64,000 nucleotides of DNA from assembly GCF_905220975.1 (NCBI RefSeq), contig NZ_CAJNBK010000028.1, forward strand, positions 1 to 64,000. The letters run 5' to 3'. The first letter of the stretch is position 1. Each line of letters begins with the position of its first letter. Of this stretch, positions 17,010 through 25,338 are shown in pieces. A model generated the notes under the pieces. It was not told the origin of the DNA, searched no databases, and saw nothing but the letters and a program-made list of their open reading frames with translations. The translations under genes and the position numbers were made by a program. The DNA is from Paraburkholderia haematera (GTDB taxonomy: Bacteria; Pseudomonadota; Gammaproteobacteria; Burkholderiales; Burkholderiaceae).

Positions 17010-17522
17010 ATGATGAAACACTCGTTTCCTGCAAGCATTTGCCGGATGTGCCTTGGGAGCGCACTGCTCCTGTGCACGCTGCTCGTGGGCTGCCAGACGG
17101 CCCCGCTTTATCGCGGTCTGACCCAGACGCAGGTCAAGGCGCTCAAGTCGGAAGGATTCCAGGAGACCCAGCAGGGCTTCGAGTTCGGCTCGAGCGAACC
17201 GATCCTGTTCGAATTCGACCGCTACGACCTCAAGCCCGACGTCCGCCGGATCGTCGAGCACATCGGCCACACGCTCGTGTCGGTGGGGCTCAACAGCGTG
17301 CGCGTCTATGGCTACAGCGACGGGGTGGGCACGAGTGCCTACAACATTCGATTGTCCAAGCGCCGTGCGGAGACGGTGGCGAACGAACTGGTCGACACGG
17401 GCCTCCCTGCCGACCGCGTCGACACTATCGGGAAAGGCAAGCGCGACCCCGTGGGCGACAACCGCACGGCCGCCGGCCGGGCGCAGAACCGCCGTGCGGC
17501 GATTGTCGTTTCGACGCATTGA
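17010..17522 (+). CDS. yfiB: YfiB-like OmpA-domain lipoprotein
   Basis: A 170-residue outer-membrane lipoprotein. The lipobox LLVGC lies near residue 25, and the C-terminal OmpA domain carries the peptidoglycan-binding pattern (EFDRYDLKPDVRRIVEHIG, then VRVYGYSDGVGTSAYN and LSKRRAETVANELV). In the YfiBNR system this protein binds cell wall and titrates YfiR away from YfiN under envelope stress. ATG 17010 has a GAGGGGG site upstream; the frame upstream has no signal. Third gene of the module, 94 bp after yfiN. Confidence 0.88.
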   Translation: MMKHSFPASICRMCLGSALLLCTLLVGCQTAPLYRGLTQTQVKALKSEGFQETQQGFEFGSSEPILFEFDRYDLKPDVRRIVEHIGHTLVSVGLNSVRVYGYSDGVGTSAYNIRLSKRRAETVANELVDTGLPADRVDTIGKGKRDPVGDNRTAAGRAQNRRAAIVVSTH

Positions 17523-17650
17523 GGCGGCGGCGGCAGGTTGCCTTTGCTCCTGAACTGGCAATCGGGTTGGCAGGGGATTGTGTTCAAAACTCGCGCAGGA
17601 CCCGAATAACCCAACCGCGTTCCAATAACCCAAATAGAAAAGGCCCCCAA

Positions 17651-17758
17651 ATGAACTGCACCCCAAAAATTGGACACCCGTCCAACGATTTGGGATGTTT
17701 TTTCATGAGCAAGTACAGCGCACAGTTCAAGCGTTCAGTTGTCAAAGACTATCTGTCT
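17651..17758 (+). mobile_element. Truncated left end of an IS3-family element
   Basis: The sequence TGAACTGCACCCCAAAAATT followed by GGACACCCGTCC resembles the terminal repeat of IS3/IS150-group elements. The first codons of the orfA transposase follow at 17706 (MSKYSAQFKRSVVKDYLSG). The frame stops matching a transposase at about 17758, where the integrase-associated sequence begins. No other part of the IS is present. Confidence 0.7.
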
Positions 17759-17768
17759 GGCATCCGCC

Positions 17769-17787
17769 GATGGGCTGAGTGATGGGC
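17769..17787. repeat. Direct repeat copy 1 (possible att or int-leader remnant)
   Basis: GATGGGC-4 bases-TGATGGGC. The same pattern recurs at 20261-20279 in the same orientation, next to the tRNA gene. Together they flank the decayed element. Confidence 0.5.
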
Positions 17788-17796
17788 TGAAAATTA

Positions 17797-18926
17797 GCAT
17801 TAACAGACAGGCTGGCAAAAGCACTGCGTCCCGGCGACAAACCGGTCTTTGATGGCAAGGTAACGGGGTTGCTGCTAATGCCCACAAAAACGGGCTGCAA
17901 ATGGACGCTGCGCTTTACCAGCCCGTTGACCGGCAAGCGGCGCGATGCGGGCCTCGGCACTTACCCAGAAACGTCGATCGCAGACGCGCGCGAGAAGGCG
18001 CTTGCGATGCGCAAGATCCTCGACGGCGGCGATGATCCGATTGAGCAACGCAACCGGGAGCGCGAAGCCGCCGCGATCGCCATAGCTGCGCTGACCTTCG
18101 CGAAAGCGACGCGCGAGCTTCACAAAGAACTGAAACCCGGCTGGAAGAACAAGAAGCGCGCCGCACAGTGGATCAGCACGCTAGAGACCTACGTGTTTCC
18201 AAAGATCGGCAACAGGAAGCTCGACGCCGCCAGCGCATGCACGCCGTGATGCAATGGGCGTGGGCACACGGCCATATTACGGCGAACCCGGTTTCCGTTG
18301 TCGATCACATCCTGCCGAAACAGAACCCCAGAAAGGAACACCAACCCGCGATGCCTTGGCGCGACGTGCCCGCGTTCGTCAAGACACATATTGCGGGCTA
18401 CCAGCAAGGCGACAGCACCCGCGCCGCCCTGTTGCTTCTGATTCTGACTGCAGCGCGCAGCGGCGAGATTCGCGGTGCGGTATGGGATGAATTCGATCTG
18501 AAGGCCGGAATCTGGACCATTCCAGGCGAGCGGATGAAAGCGAAAGAGCCTCACCGCGTCCCGCTATCCGCGCCCGCGCTCAAATTGGTGAAAGCACCGA
18601 AAGAACAGAAGCAGCACGAAACCCTCGTCTTTCCGTCATTGCGTGAGAAGGTCCTCAGCGACATGACGCTGACCGCGCTACTGCAGCGGGTCAAGGCAAA
18701 GAGCGATACGCCGGGGCGCTTCGCGACGGCGCATGGTTTCCGTTCCAGTTTCCGCGATTGGGCCAGCGAACACGGTTATGCGTGTGACCTTGCCGAGCGG
18801 GCGCTCGCGCATACGGTCGCGAACAAGGTAGAAGCGGCCTATCACAGAACCGATCTGCTGGAACAGCGGCGGCCACTTATGGAAGCGTGGGCAAGGCACG
18901 TCATAACCGCGTACTCGTCCAAATAG
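17797..18926 (+). pseudogene. P4-type tyrosine integrase, internally deleted and frameshifted
   Basis: The first part (17797-18249) has a DUF4102-type arm-binding domain (ALTDRLAKALRPGDKP ... GKRRDAGLGTYPETSIADARE) and the start of the core-binding domain. The catalytic part continues in another frame from about 18237 (QRMHAVMQWAWAHGH) to 18926, with the catalytic Arg in TAARSGEIRG, HGFRSSFRDWA and the AH...Y box (ERALAHTVANKVEAAYHR). At the join, about 25 residues expected between FPKIGNRKLDA and the QRM segment are missing, so an internal deletion shifted the frame. No start codon precedes the first part after the in-frame TGA at 17788. The protein is therefore almost certainly non-functional. 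Confidence 0.85.
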
Positions 18927-18957
18927 ACACCTGTACCGGACTGGAAAGACCGGTGAG

Positions 18958-18983
18958 GCCGACCCACGAAAGTCGGCTTTTTT
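18958..18983 (+). terminator. Intrinsic terminator after the integrase remnant
   Basis: GCCGAC and GTCGGC form a stem followed by six T residues on the plus strand. It lies 31 bp after the integrase stop. Confidence 0.75.
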
Positions 18984-19007
18984 GTTGAAGCGCAAGCGGA
19001 CAACAGG

Positions 19008-19448
19008 CTACCGATATTCGTCAATCTCGATTGTGCCGTCCAAGGACTCCATCATGGCGCGGATATTGGCGGGTACATCGGGCACGCGGTCGCCCGATGG
19101 GTTAAACCAGAAACAGGAGAATCGCACTTTCGCGCCAGCCTGTTGCAAGACCTCCCGAAGATCCTCACGGGGCAAGCCAAGGCGATTTACAAGGTATCGT
19201 AAATGCGGGGCCAGCAAATTACTTTGCACAGCAAGCTCACTGCTGACGCCCCATAGACCGGTTTTCCCCAAGGCCTTGCTGGCCTTGCCTGACGGCAGTG
19301 TAAACGACCGCCCTTTAACAATCGTTGAATCGGGCGATACCTGAAAATATCCAGTCCAGAATTCTGGCGATACCGTGTCCCCAGTTATCAGGAAAGACGC
19401 GTATGCTCCGGCGTCTGCGTCCGGGGCTGAAGATTGTTCATGGTGCAT
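19008..19448 (-). CDS. DUF4279 protein, possible immunity partner
   Basis: A 146-residue protein with the DUF4279 pattern (AYASFLITGDTVSPEFWTGYF, then LWGVSSELAVQSNLLAPHLRYLVNRL). ATG 19448 lies inside the end of the preceding toxin-like frame (TATGCACCATGA), so the two are coupled. DUF4279 proteins often sit after polymorphic-toxin tails and are suspected immunity proteins. Base composition is clearly more AT-rich than flanking genes, consistent with transfer. The gene looks intact. Confidence 0.65.
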   Translation of the reverse strand: MHHEQSSAPDADAGAYASFLITGDTVSPEFWTGYFQVSPDSTIVKGRSFTLPSGKASKALGKTGLWGVSSELAVQSNLLAPHLRYLVNRLGLPREDLREVLQQAGAKVRFSCFWFNPSGDRVPDVPANIRAMMESLDGTIEIDEYR

Positions 19449-19719
19449 AGTCGTGAATACTGTCCTCAAAGATCCGCCCATTGAATTCCACATCGCCATT
19501 ATCGTGAAAGATGCTGTTATCAGCCGGTCCAAGGCCGTTGGCATCCTTGAACTTGTGCAACATCGTTCCGAACGTTTTGTAATCGTATCCAAGCATCTTT
19601 GCAGCAAACTTAGGGCTGTTAGTAGAAGCGGCCAGTTCCAGAGTGTCTCCGCTTACCGTGTCTGCGGTGTACTCGAAAGGCCGCGCATCGCCGAGCGGTG
19701 TAGACGTATACGCCATCAT
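19438..19719 (-). pseudogene. Orphan C-terminal fragment of a polymorphic (Rhs/CDI-like) toxin
   Basis: The frame encodes a tail (FAAKMLGYDYKTFGTMLHKF, then NSIFHDNGDVEFNGRIFEDS and IHDYAP at the stop) of the type that ends Rhs or CdiA-like toxins. The large delivery part is absent: the frame opens only at about 19719, directly inside a DUF927-like fragment. The downstream overlapping DUF4279 gene fits an immunity role. It may be expressed as a small protein from ATG 19719 or 19716, but more likely it is debris carried by the element. Confidence 0.5.
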
Positions 19720-19837
19720 CGTCCTTGAAGAACACGCCAAGATCACTCACAACGAAACCAGCCGGCGGACGCACGGCCGCGCGTGCTGGAACCTCGCCGT
19801 TCCTATTCGCTTCCGTGTTGTTTGTGCTCTTGTTCAT
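19700..19837 (-). pseudogene. N-terminal fragment of a DUF927 primase-helicase
   Basis: From ATG 19837 the frame reads MNKSTNNTEANRNG and then GFVVSDLGVFFKDDDGVYVYT, which resembles the start of DUF927 proteins of P4-like satellite phages and integrated elements. Similarity ends within about 45 codons, where the toxin-tail frame takes over. The rest of the primase is gone. Confidence 0.5.
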
Positions 19838-19962
19838 CGCCTTCTGGCGGCGCGCTTCAGTATACGAAGGCAGTTCGCCGCGCAAGCGCATCCAGAATTC
19901 CGCGCGCGCGGCTTCAATGGCTTCGGCGTCGTCCGGTTGCCCTTCCTGTCGTGCGGACACCG

Positions 19963-20198
19963 CTACACCTTCGCGCGATAGCCTGCCGGATCGGCGAGAA
20001 AGTGCTCTATTCCGCCCACACGCCAGCCGACAGAACGCCCCCATGTGGCCCGAGGGGAATCGGCGCTGGAAAGGTACCGTCCTTGATGCGTTGATAGATG
20101 GTTGAACGCGAAAGATCGCAGCAGGATGAGAAGGTCTTGAGCGTTCCAGCGCAGCGGGGGAAATCCCGTGAAGTGCGGGTCGAATGCCAGTCATCCAT
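19963..20198 (-). pseudogene. AlpA-family regulator remnant with a frameshift
   Basis: One frame gives LSRSTIYQRIKDGTFPAPIP followed by LGP, the AlpA helix-turn-helix. The expected continuation, RSVGWRVGGIEHFLADPAGY, is in a different frame after the CATGGGGGCGT stretch near 20040, and ends at a TAG at 19963. AlpA-like proteins control excision and integrase expression in satellite prophages. Start position is uncertain. Confidence 0.65.
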
Positions 20199-20260
20199 TA
20201 GCGCCTGACGCGAGGGAGACAACAGCATTAGCAAAAGTGCGCTGCGGAATTCAACCCGAT

Positions 20261-20279
20261 GATGGGCCATTTGATGGGC
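20261..20279. repeat. Direct repeat copy 2 (possible att or int-leader remnant)
   Basis: Same GATGGGC-4 bases-TGATGGGC pattern as 17769-17787, here 55 bp from the 3' end of tRNA-Ser. Confidence 0.5.
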
Positions 20280-20285
20280 CAGCAG

Positions 20286-20325
20286 AAAAAAAACCCCGTA
20301 AGCGATTTAACTTACGGGGTTTTTC
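20286..20325 (-). terminator. Intrinsic terminator after tRNA-Ser
   Basis: ACCCCGTAAG pairs with CTTACGGGGT across a ten-base loop, and on the minus strand it is followed by eight T residues. It lies ten bases beyond the 3' end of the tRNA gene. Confidence 0.8.
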
Positions 20326-20334
20326 ATTCATTTC

Positions 20335-20425
20335 TGGCGGAGAGACGGGGATTCGAACCCCGGATAGGTTATTAACCTATACACGCTTTCCAGGCGTGCG
20401 ACTTAAACCGCTCATCCATCTCTCC
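20335..20425 (-). tRNA. tRNA-Ser (anticodon GGA)
   Basis: A 91-nt gene with encoded CCA, starting GGAGAGATGGATGAGCGG on the minus strand. The anticodon loop reads CCTGGAAAG (GGA, serine UCC/UCU), the long variable arm typical of tRNA-Ser is present (TAGGTTAATAACCTA), and the T-arm GGGGTTCGAATCCCC is intact. Acceptor ends GGAGAGA and TCTCTCC pair. Its 3' end is a common target for satellite integrases, and the decayed element lies on that side. Confidence 0.95.
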
Positions 20426-20485
20426 GGCGGGGAGCCGAATTATAGCAAACTTCGCGCCCTGCGCCACACCCATGCGCAAACCCGC

Positions 20486-22504
20486 CTAAGGATGCCGGAT
20501 GTAGTCCACCAGCGCCCTCGTATACGCATCCGGTTTCCGGTCGATCAGACTCACCCCGATCGCCACCAGAAACCCCGCCGGCACACCGAACACGCCTGAG
20601 CTGATCGGCTCGATCCCAAACCACCGCGCGCCCGCGAAGCCCGTGATCTGCGTGAAGAACGGATACGTCGACACGATGTAGTAAATGCACACCACCAGCC
20701 CCGCCACCATGCCCGCCACCGCCCCAAGCCGCGTGGTGCGCTTCCAGAACACGCCCAGCACCAGCACCGGAAACAGGCTCGAAGCCGCCAGCGAAAACGC
20801 CGCCCCTACCAGAAACAGAATATTCCCCGTATTGAGCGAGGCCACATACGACGCGAACAGCGCCACCCCCAACAGCAAAATCTTCGAGATCGTGACGCGC
20901 CGCTGGCTCGATGCCGCCGGATCGACCATGTGATAGTAGACGTCGTGCGATAACGCGTTGGCGATCGTCAGCAGCAAACCATCCGCCGTCGAGAGCGCCG
21001 CGGCCAGCGCGCCCGCCGCGATCAGCCCGGACATCACGTACGGCAGCCCCGCAATCTCGGGCGCGGCGAGCACCACCATATCCGGCTGCATCTGAATCTC
21101 ACTCCAGCGCACAATGCCGTCGCCATTCGTATCGGCAAGACTGATCAGACTCGGCTCGACCTTGCGCCACTGCGTGAGCCACTGCGGCAAATCAGCAAAG
21201 TGATGGCCGACCAGGTTGGTCAATATCTCATACTTGATGAGCACGGCCAGCACGGGTACGGTCAGATAGAACAGCGCGACGAAAAACAACGTCCAGCCGA
21301 CCGAGCGTCGAGCGGAAGCCACCGAGGTCGTCGTGTTGTAGCGTGTCAGGATGTGCGGCAGGCTCGCCGTGCCAAGCGACAGGCACAGCAGCAACGACAG
21401 GAAATTGCGTTCGTGGGTGCGCCGGTCTTCCTCGCTTGTGACGGGAAACGGTTCGTGCATCGGCACCGGCGCGGCCGCGCGCATCAGCATCTCGTCGCGG
21501 CGTTGGGTCCAGACGATCTGCGCGGCGGCAGCGTCGCGTGGAAACTGTTCCAGCGCGCGCTCACGCTCCTTGATCTCTCGCAGCGGGCCATTGTGACGCC
21601 GCAAGTCCGCGACTTCCTGCGTGAGGCGCAGCTTCTCGTCAACGAACGATTGCGGCAGCGAATCGAGCCGGATCTGCATCAACCCGGCGCGCCGCCGATA
21701 GTCATCGCGTACGGTCTGCTCGAGCGGCGCCTCGCGCACCTGCTTTTCCAGGCTTTCGACGCGTTCCATCAAGCGGCCGTAGTTGAACTGCGGCACCCAG
21801 CCGAGGCCATCCTTATGCGCGATCATCGACACGGGAATCAGAATCGCCGCGATCAGGATGATGTATTGCGCGACCTGGGTCCACGTCACGGCACGCATGC
21901 CACCCAGAAACGAGCACACGAGAATGCCGGCAAGCCCACAGAAAATGCCGACCGCGAAATCCACGCCGATAAAACGCGTCGCAATCAGGCCGACGCCCTG
22001 AATCTGCGCGACCAGATAGACGAAGGAACACAGGACGGCCGCTAACGCAGCGAGTCCACGCACCGCGTTGCTCGAAAAACGCGTGCCGAGAAAATCGGGA
22101 ATGGTGTAGCGTGCGAGCTTGCGCACGTATGGCGCGAGCAGAAATGCGACGAGGCAATAGCCGCCGGTCCAACCCATCAGGTACGCGAGACCGTCATATC
22201 CGGTTGCATAGATCGATCCGGCGAGACCGATGAACGATGCCGCGGAGAGCCAGTCGGCCGCAGTCGCCATGCCGTTGAAGAAGGACGGCACGCGCCGCCC
22301 GGCTACGTAATATTCGACCAGGTCAGACGTGCGCGACAGCAAGCCGATCACCGCATACACCGCGATCGGCACGAACAGGAACACGTAGCCGATCCACACG
22401 CCGGGGCCGGTGGTTCGCTCGATCCGCCACATCACGTAGATGAATAGCAGGAAGCCAAGCGTATAGAACGCGTATGAGCGGATTAGCCGGTTCGTGAGCT
22501 TCAT
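20486..22504 (-). CDS. Sodium:solute symporter (VC_2705-type), large subunit
   Basis: A 672-residue inner-membrane transporter of the sodium:solute symporter family, paired with DUF4212. It starts MKLTNRLIRSYAFYTLGF at 22504, four bases after the DUF4212 stop. The sequence has the family's helical core (DLVEYYVAGRRVPSFFNGMA; AADWLSAASFIGLAGSIYA). A long cytoplasmic insertion of about 130 residues is predicted to be coiled coil, and a later loop contains an EF-hand-like motif (DTNGDGIVRWSE). Located next to acs, it probably imports acetate or a similar short carboxylate. Confidence 0.85.
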   Translation of the reverse strand: MKLTNRLIRSYAFYTLGFLLFIYVMWRIERTTGPGVWIGYVFLFVPIAVYAVIGLLSRTSDLVEYYVAGRRVPSFFNGMATAADWLSAASFIGLAGSIYATGYDGLAYLMGWTGGYCLVAFLLAPYVRKLARYTIPDFLGTRFSSNAVRGLAALAAVLCSFVYLVAQIQGVGLIATRFIGVDFAVGIFCGLAGILVCSFLGGMRAVTWTQVAQYIILIAAILIPVSMIAHKDGLGWVPQFNYGRLMERVESLEKQVREAPLEQTVRDDYRRRAGLMQIRLDSLPQSFVDEKLRLTQEVADLRRHNGPLREIKERERALEQFPRDAAAAQIVWTQRRDEMLMRAAAPVPMHEPFPVTSEEDRRTHERNFLSLLLCLSLGTASLPHILTRYNTTTSVASARRSVGWTLFFVALFYLTVPVLAVLIKYEILTNLVGHHFADLPQWLTQWRKVEPSLISLADTNGDGIVRWSEIQMQPDMVVLAAPEIAGLPYVMSGLIAAGALAAALSTADGLLLTIANALSHDVYYHMVDPAASSQRRVTISKILLLGVALFASYVASLNTGNILFLVGAAFSLAASSLFPVLVLGVFWKRTTRLGAVAGMVAGLVVCIYYIVSTYPFFTQITGFAGARWFGIEPISSGVFGVPAGFLVAIGVSLIDRKPDAYTRALVDYIRHP

Positions 22505-22508
22505 CGGC

Positions 22509-22883
22509 TCAGCTTCCGTGCACAGTGGGCGCGCCGGAATCGACACTGGCACTGGCATCGGCATCGAAAGCGCGCTGCAGCCGGCGGTCGGCGCGCTGCA
22601 TCAGCACGATATAAACGACGATCAACGCGACGTAGATCAGAATCGCCCCTTGCGCACCGAAGTAGAACGGCAATCTGAAGCCACCGAAGCGCACCTGCTC
22701 CAAGGCCGGCGCCACCAGCGGTAAGCCGAACGACACAACGAAACCCACCGTCATCAACGTCGCGATCAACGCGAGATTGAAGCGCCAGTACTTCTGATGC
22801 GCGCGCGCCATCGCTGCCGAGACCGCCGGGGGTTCGGGCGCGGGGTTGAGCGTAGCGTGAGAGGTGGGGTGCGGCGCGGCCAT
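22509..22883 (-). CDS. DUF4212 small subunit of the symporter
   Basis: A 124-residue protein with two hydrophobic helices (LALIATLMTVGFVVSFGLPL and GAQGAILIYVALIVVYIVLM) and the family motif HQKYWRFN near residue 30. DUF4212 proteins are always encoded just before a sodium:solute symporter and act as its small membrane subunit. ATG 22883 is preferred over a TTG at 22898. Its upstream region now holds a hairpin and, beyond it, the end of the CNF-like gene. Confidence 0.85.
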   Translation of the reverse strand: MAAPHPTSHATLNPAPEPPAVSAAMARAHQKYWRFNLALIATLMTVGFVVSFGLPLVAPALEQVRFGGFRLPFYFGAQGAILIYVALIVVYIVLMQRADRRLQRAFDADASASVDSGAPTVHGS

Positions 22884-22900
22884 GCGCCTGTGTATCAAAA

Positions 22901-22940
22901 AGCCACCGGGCAGGCAATCGGGATTGTCCGCGCGGTGGCT
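22901..22940. terminator. Hairpin terminator, degenerate copy
   Basis: A 19-bp stem with three mismatches around a GG loop, with A-run and T-run flanks. It is about 85 percent identical to the perfect hairpin at 25339-25378, so the two are direct repeats flanking the CNF-like gene. Confidence 0.75.
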
Positions 22941-22994
22941 TTAACAACACGCGATGTCAATACTGGCACCTCGCGCCTTATCAACAACGCTATC

Positions 22995-25088
22995 TCACTC
23001 CCCTGGCTTGTATTCGTACGTTTTTGCCTCCGTGTACGTATATTCTCCACCTTGACGGGACTTCGGCCCCGGTAGCTCGACTTCGCCCTTTTCCGCCAGC
23101 ACACGCACAGTAACTACACCTTGTTTATCTTTGCGTATCACAGCTTCCGCCGTACCCAACTGCCCTACTTCCTGGTTTGAAATGTGGTAGTCGAAAGCGT
23201 ACGTGCCATGATTTATCGCCCCTTGGTACTCGGTAATGCGTGCGTCAACAGGTTGGGGATCCGACGGCTTCAAAAAATTTCCACTCGCTGCCGGCACCTC
23301 ATATTTCCCGTTGTAAACAATGACGGAAAACGGGTACTTATTGCCAACATGGACGAGGTCATTGTTATTGCCCTCATAGTTATGAGTATCCACGGACGTC
23401 TCAGTCTTCAACCTATTGCTTGCATATCGAATGGCGTTTGCGCCGTCATGCGATGTAGTCCAGCGTTCATTCCCCTCGCCGTAGGTTCCTGCATGATAGG
23501 CATAGAAATGGCCCGTATCCGACGCGAACATCATTGTGCAGCCACTCAGCGAGCCTCCGGTTACAACAACGGTCTGGCCGGGTTTCAGATTCTCATACGG
23601 GATTCTGATCGCACCGACGCCATTCCGACCGTTGGCTAGTTCGATGACACTCACATCTTTGGAAAGCCGCTTCCTCGAGGGTCCCCAGTGCTCCCCCAGA
23701 CGGACCTTACTGTGGCTTTCCTCCGAGGTAACTTGTGAGCCGTTTCCTACCGTCAAGACGTCCTGTCGTACATGGGAGCGGAGATCCTTGGCCGACTGGG
23801 CTTGCCTCGTATCGATTCCGTAGGTCATCCCACCCTCTCCATCCTTCCGATAAAAATCGAAATTGACTGGGAACTCATGGATTCTCCGGCCTTCTTCCGC
23901 CGAATTGGCAGGAGGCTCGACGTTAAACGGTCCTTTTCCGATTAGCCGTTCCACATGACCATTGCTTACCGAAGTCTTTCTCAACCTGGAAAGCGCCTTC
24001 CGCACGACGCCGCCTACCCCTTTCGTGGGCTGTGTGCCAGTTGGCGGCTCCAACGGTCGCCGCGGTATCGCCCCGGTCGTTCCTTGAGTTCTCCACCGGG
24101 GATCCGGATTTCCACCACTGGAGGGCTCGGCGGACGGTTGCCTCTCGTGCGGACCTCGCGTACCAGAAGCCCCACTGGTCTGCGGCTCTTTTGGCAAACG
24201 GGGCGGCCGCGTCGGACTCAAAGGATAGGCGATCCGACCGTCGTCGAAGCGGGTAGGCGGATTGAAGTTCCTGGTCGGTGCATTGGTTTGACGCGACCGG
24301 CTGGGGTTATTTCCTGACATAGGGTCACGAACATTAGTAGCCGACTGCATTGCATCTACCATAGTCTCTGGCGTTAGAGGTTTGCCCAAACCTGCGTTTT
24401 TAATTACGTCCAACGTGGAGCCCGTCACGACCATCACTCGCCCCTGAGGGGCCATCGAATAAGCGGCGTCGATAAATTGAACATATCGATCAATTTCTTG
24501 CCCTTCCTCCCCTGATATGGGGCGCCCCTCGTTCATCTTCAGGTAGGTATCCGTTGCACTTCTCGCAAATGAAGAGAATGGCTTCCTTAACGCGTCTACG
24601 AAAATGTTAGCCCCTTCCTCGAACGTGTAGTCCCTCTTGATCTGGATGCCGCCAATATACTGCACGCGAGGGCCATCTTCCTTCTTGGTCGTGGGACCGG
24701 GCGTGGTCGTTTCAGTGCCGCTGGGATTATCCGAAACGCGCCGCATAGCGGTCGGCTCCCCACCGTTTGCCTTCCGCGGAAACAAGGGATCACTGCGCAA
24801 CTCGTCGTACGCCGCCAATGCCGAACGGTCAACGTCAGAAAGCGTACCGCCTTCGCGTTGCCTTTGCTCAATCTCGTGAACATGATTCTCGAAGCCCTGG
24901 AGACGCGTCCAGACGACGTCCGGGTCGACAATCGGCAGCGACAATCTGTTCTGCAACGGCTTGATTGGGATAGATGCGTCCTGTGTTTGAGGCGCAGCCG
25001 AACCAGCGTGCGTCTGATCTGAACGATTATCTGTAGATGCCGAAGCACCCTGATCGTAACCCGATACATATTGGCTATTTACTCGCAT
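22995..25088 (-). CDS. CNF1-like deamidase, candidate type III effector
   Basis: A 697-residue protein. The C-terminal third matches the catalytic domain of cytotoxic necrotizing factors, which deamidate a Gln in Rho GTPases: VVVTGGSLSGCTMMFA carries the predicted Cys517, and HFYAYHAGTYG the predicted His532. The 15-residue spacing equals that of CNF1 Cys866/His881. The N-terminal 60 residues are Ser/Thr/Gln-rich and disordered, a middle part is Pro/Arg-rich, and there is no CNF receptor-binding or translocation domain and no signal peptide, so delivery by the nearby type III system is a reasonable guess. ATG 25088 has GGAGG seven bases upstream. Base composition is more AT-rich than its neighbours, and duplicated sequence flanks it. 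Confidence 0.8.
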   Translation of the reverse strand: MRVNSQYVSGYDQGASASTDNRSDQTHAGSAAPQTQDASIPIKPLQNRLSLPIVDPDVVWTRLQGFENHVHEIEQRQREGGTLSDVDRSALAAYDELRSDPLFPRKANGGEPTAMRRVSDNPSGTETTTPGPTTKKEDGPRVQYIGGIQIKRDYTFEEGANIFVDALRKPFSSFARSATDTYLKMNEGRPISGEEGQEIDRYVQFIDAAYSMAPQGRVMVVTGSTLDVIKNAGLGKPLTPETMVDAMQSATNVRDPMSGNNPSRSRQTNAPTRNFNPPTRFDDGRIAYPLSPTRPPRLPKEPQTSGASGTRGPHERQPSAEPSSGGNPDPRWRTQGTTGAIPRRPLEPPTGTQPTKGVGGVVRKALSRLRKTSVSNGHVERLIGKGPFNVEPPANSAEEGRRIHEFPVNFDFYRKDGEGGMTYGIDTRQAQSAKDLRSHVRQDVLTVGNGSQVTSEESHSKVRLGEHWGPSRKRLSKDVSVIELANGRNGVGAIRIPYENLKPGQTVVVTGGSLSGCTMMFASDTGHFYAYHAGTYGEGNERWTTSHDGANAIRYASNRLKTETSVDTHNYEGNNNDLVHVGNKYPFSVIVYNGKYEVPAASGNFLKPSDPQPVDARITEYQGAINHGTYAFDYHISNQEVGQLGTAEAVIRKDKQGVVTVRVLAEKGEVELPGPKSRQGGEYTYTEAKTYEYKPGE

Positions 25089-25152
25089 GACCACGCCTCC
25101 AAAAATGAGCGCCAAACTCGCGCACCAGATGTCCGAAGTACTCGTTCACTCA

Positions 25153-25176
25153 CTTGAAATGTCCAGATATTTCAAG
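25153..25176. promoter_or_regulatory. Perfect inverted repeat upstream of the CNF-like gene
   Basis: CTTGAAAT-8 bases-ATTTCAAG, a perfect dyad 65 bp before the start codon on the minus strand. Its position and symmetry fit a dimeric regulator's operator. Function is inferred from symmetry only. Confidence 0.45.
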
Positions 25177-25235
25177 GTGACTTATAGCGCTCCGTTCTCG
25201 GTGCGTGGTATGCACAATGTAGTGGGGCGGGTGCA

Positions 25236-25320
25236 GAGGATCTGTGCGGCGGCGGCATCGCGTGGAAACTGTTCCAGCGCCCTCTCCTGCTCCTTGATGT
25301 CGCGATGGGGGCCAGCGTGG
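25236..25320 (-). repeat. Duplicated fragment of the symporter gene
   Basis: This stretch is about 80 percent identical to 21513-21597 inside the symporter gene. On the minus strand it still encodes DIKEQERALEQFPRDAAAAQI, matching EIKERERALEQFPRDAAAAQ of the symporter. It is out of context here and not part of a functional gene. Confidence 0.85.
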
Positions 25321-25338
25321 CGGAGCCAATTAGCAAAA

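Noticed and set aside
23490..23545. BLF1-like toxin instead of CNF-like
   Set aside because: Both share LSGC, but the Cys-His spacing of 15 and the surrounding residues fit CNF1 better.
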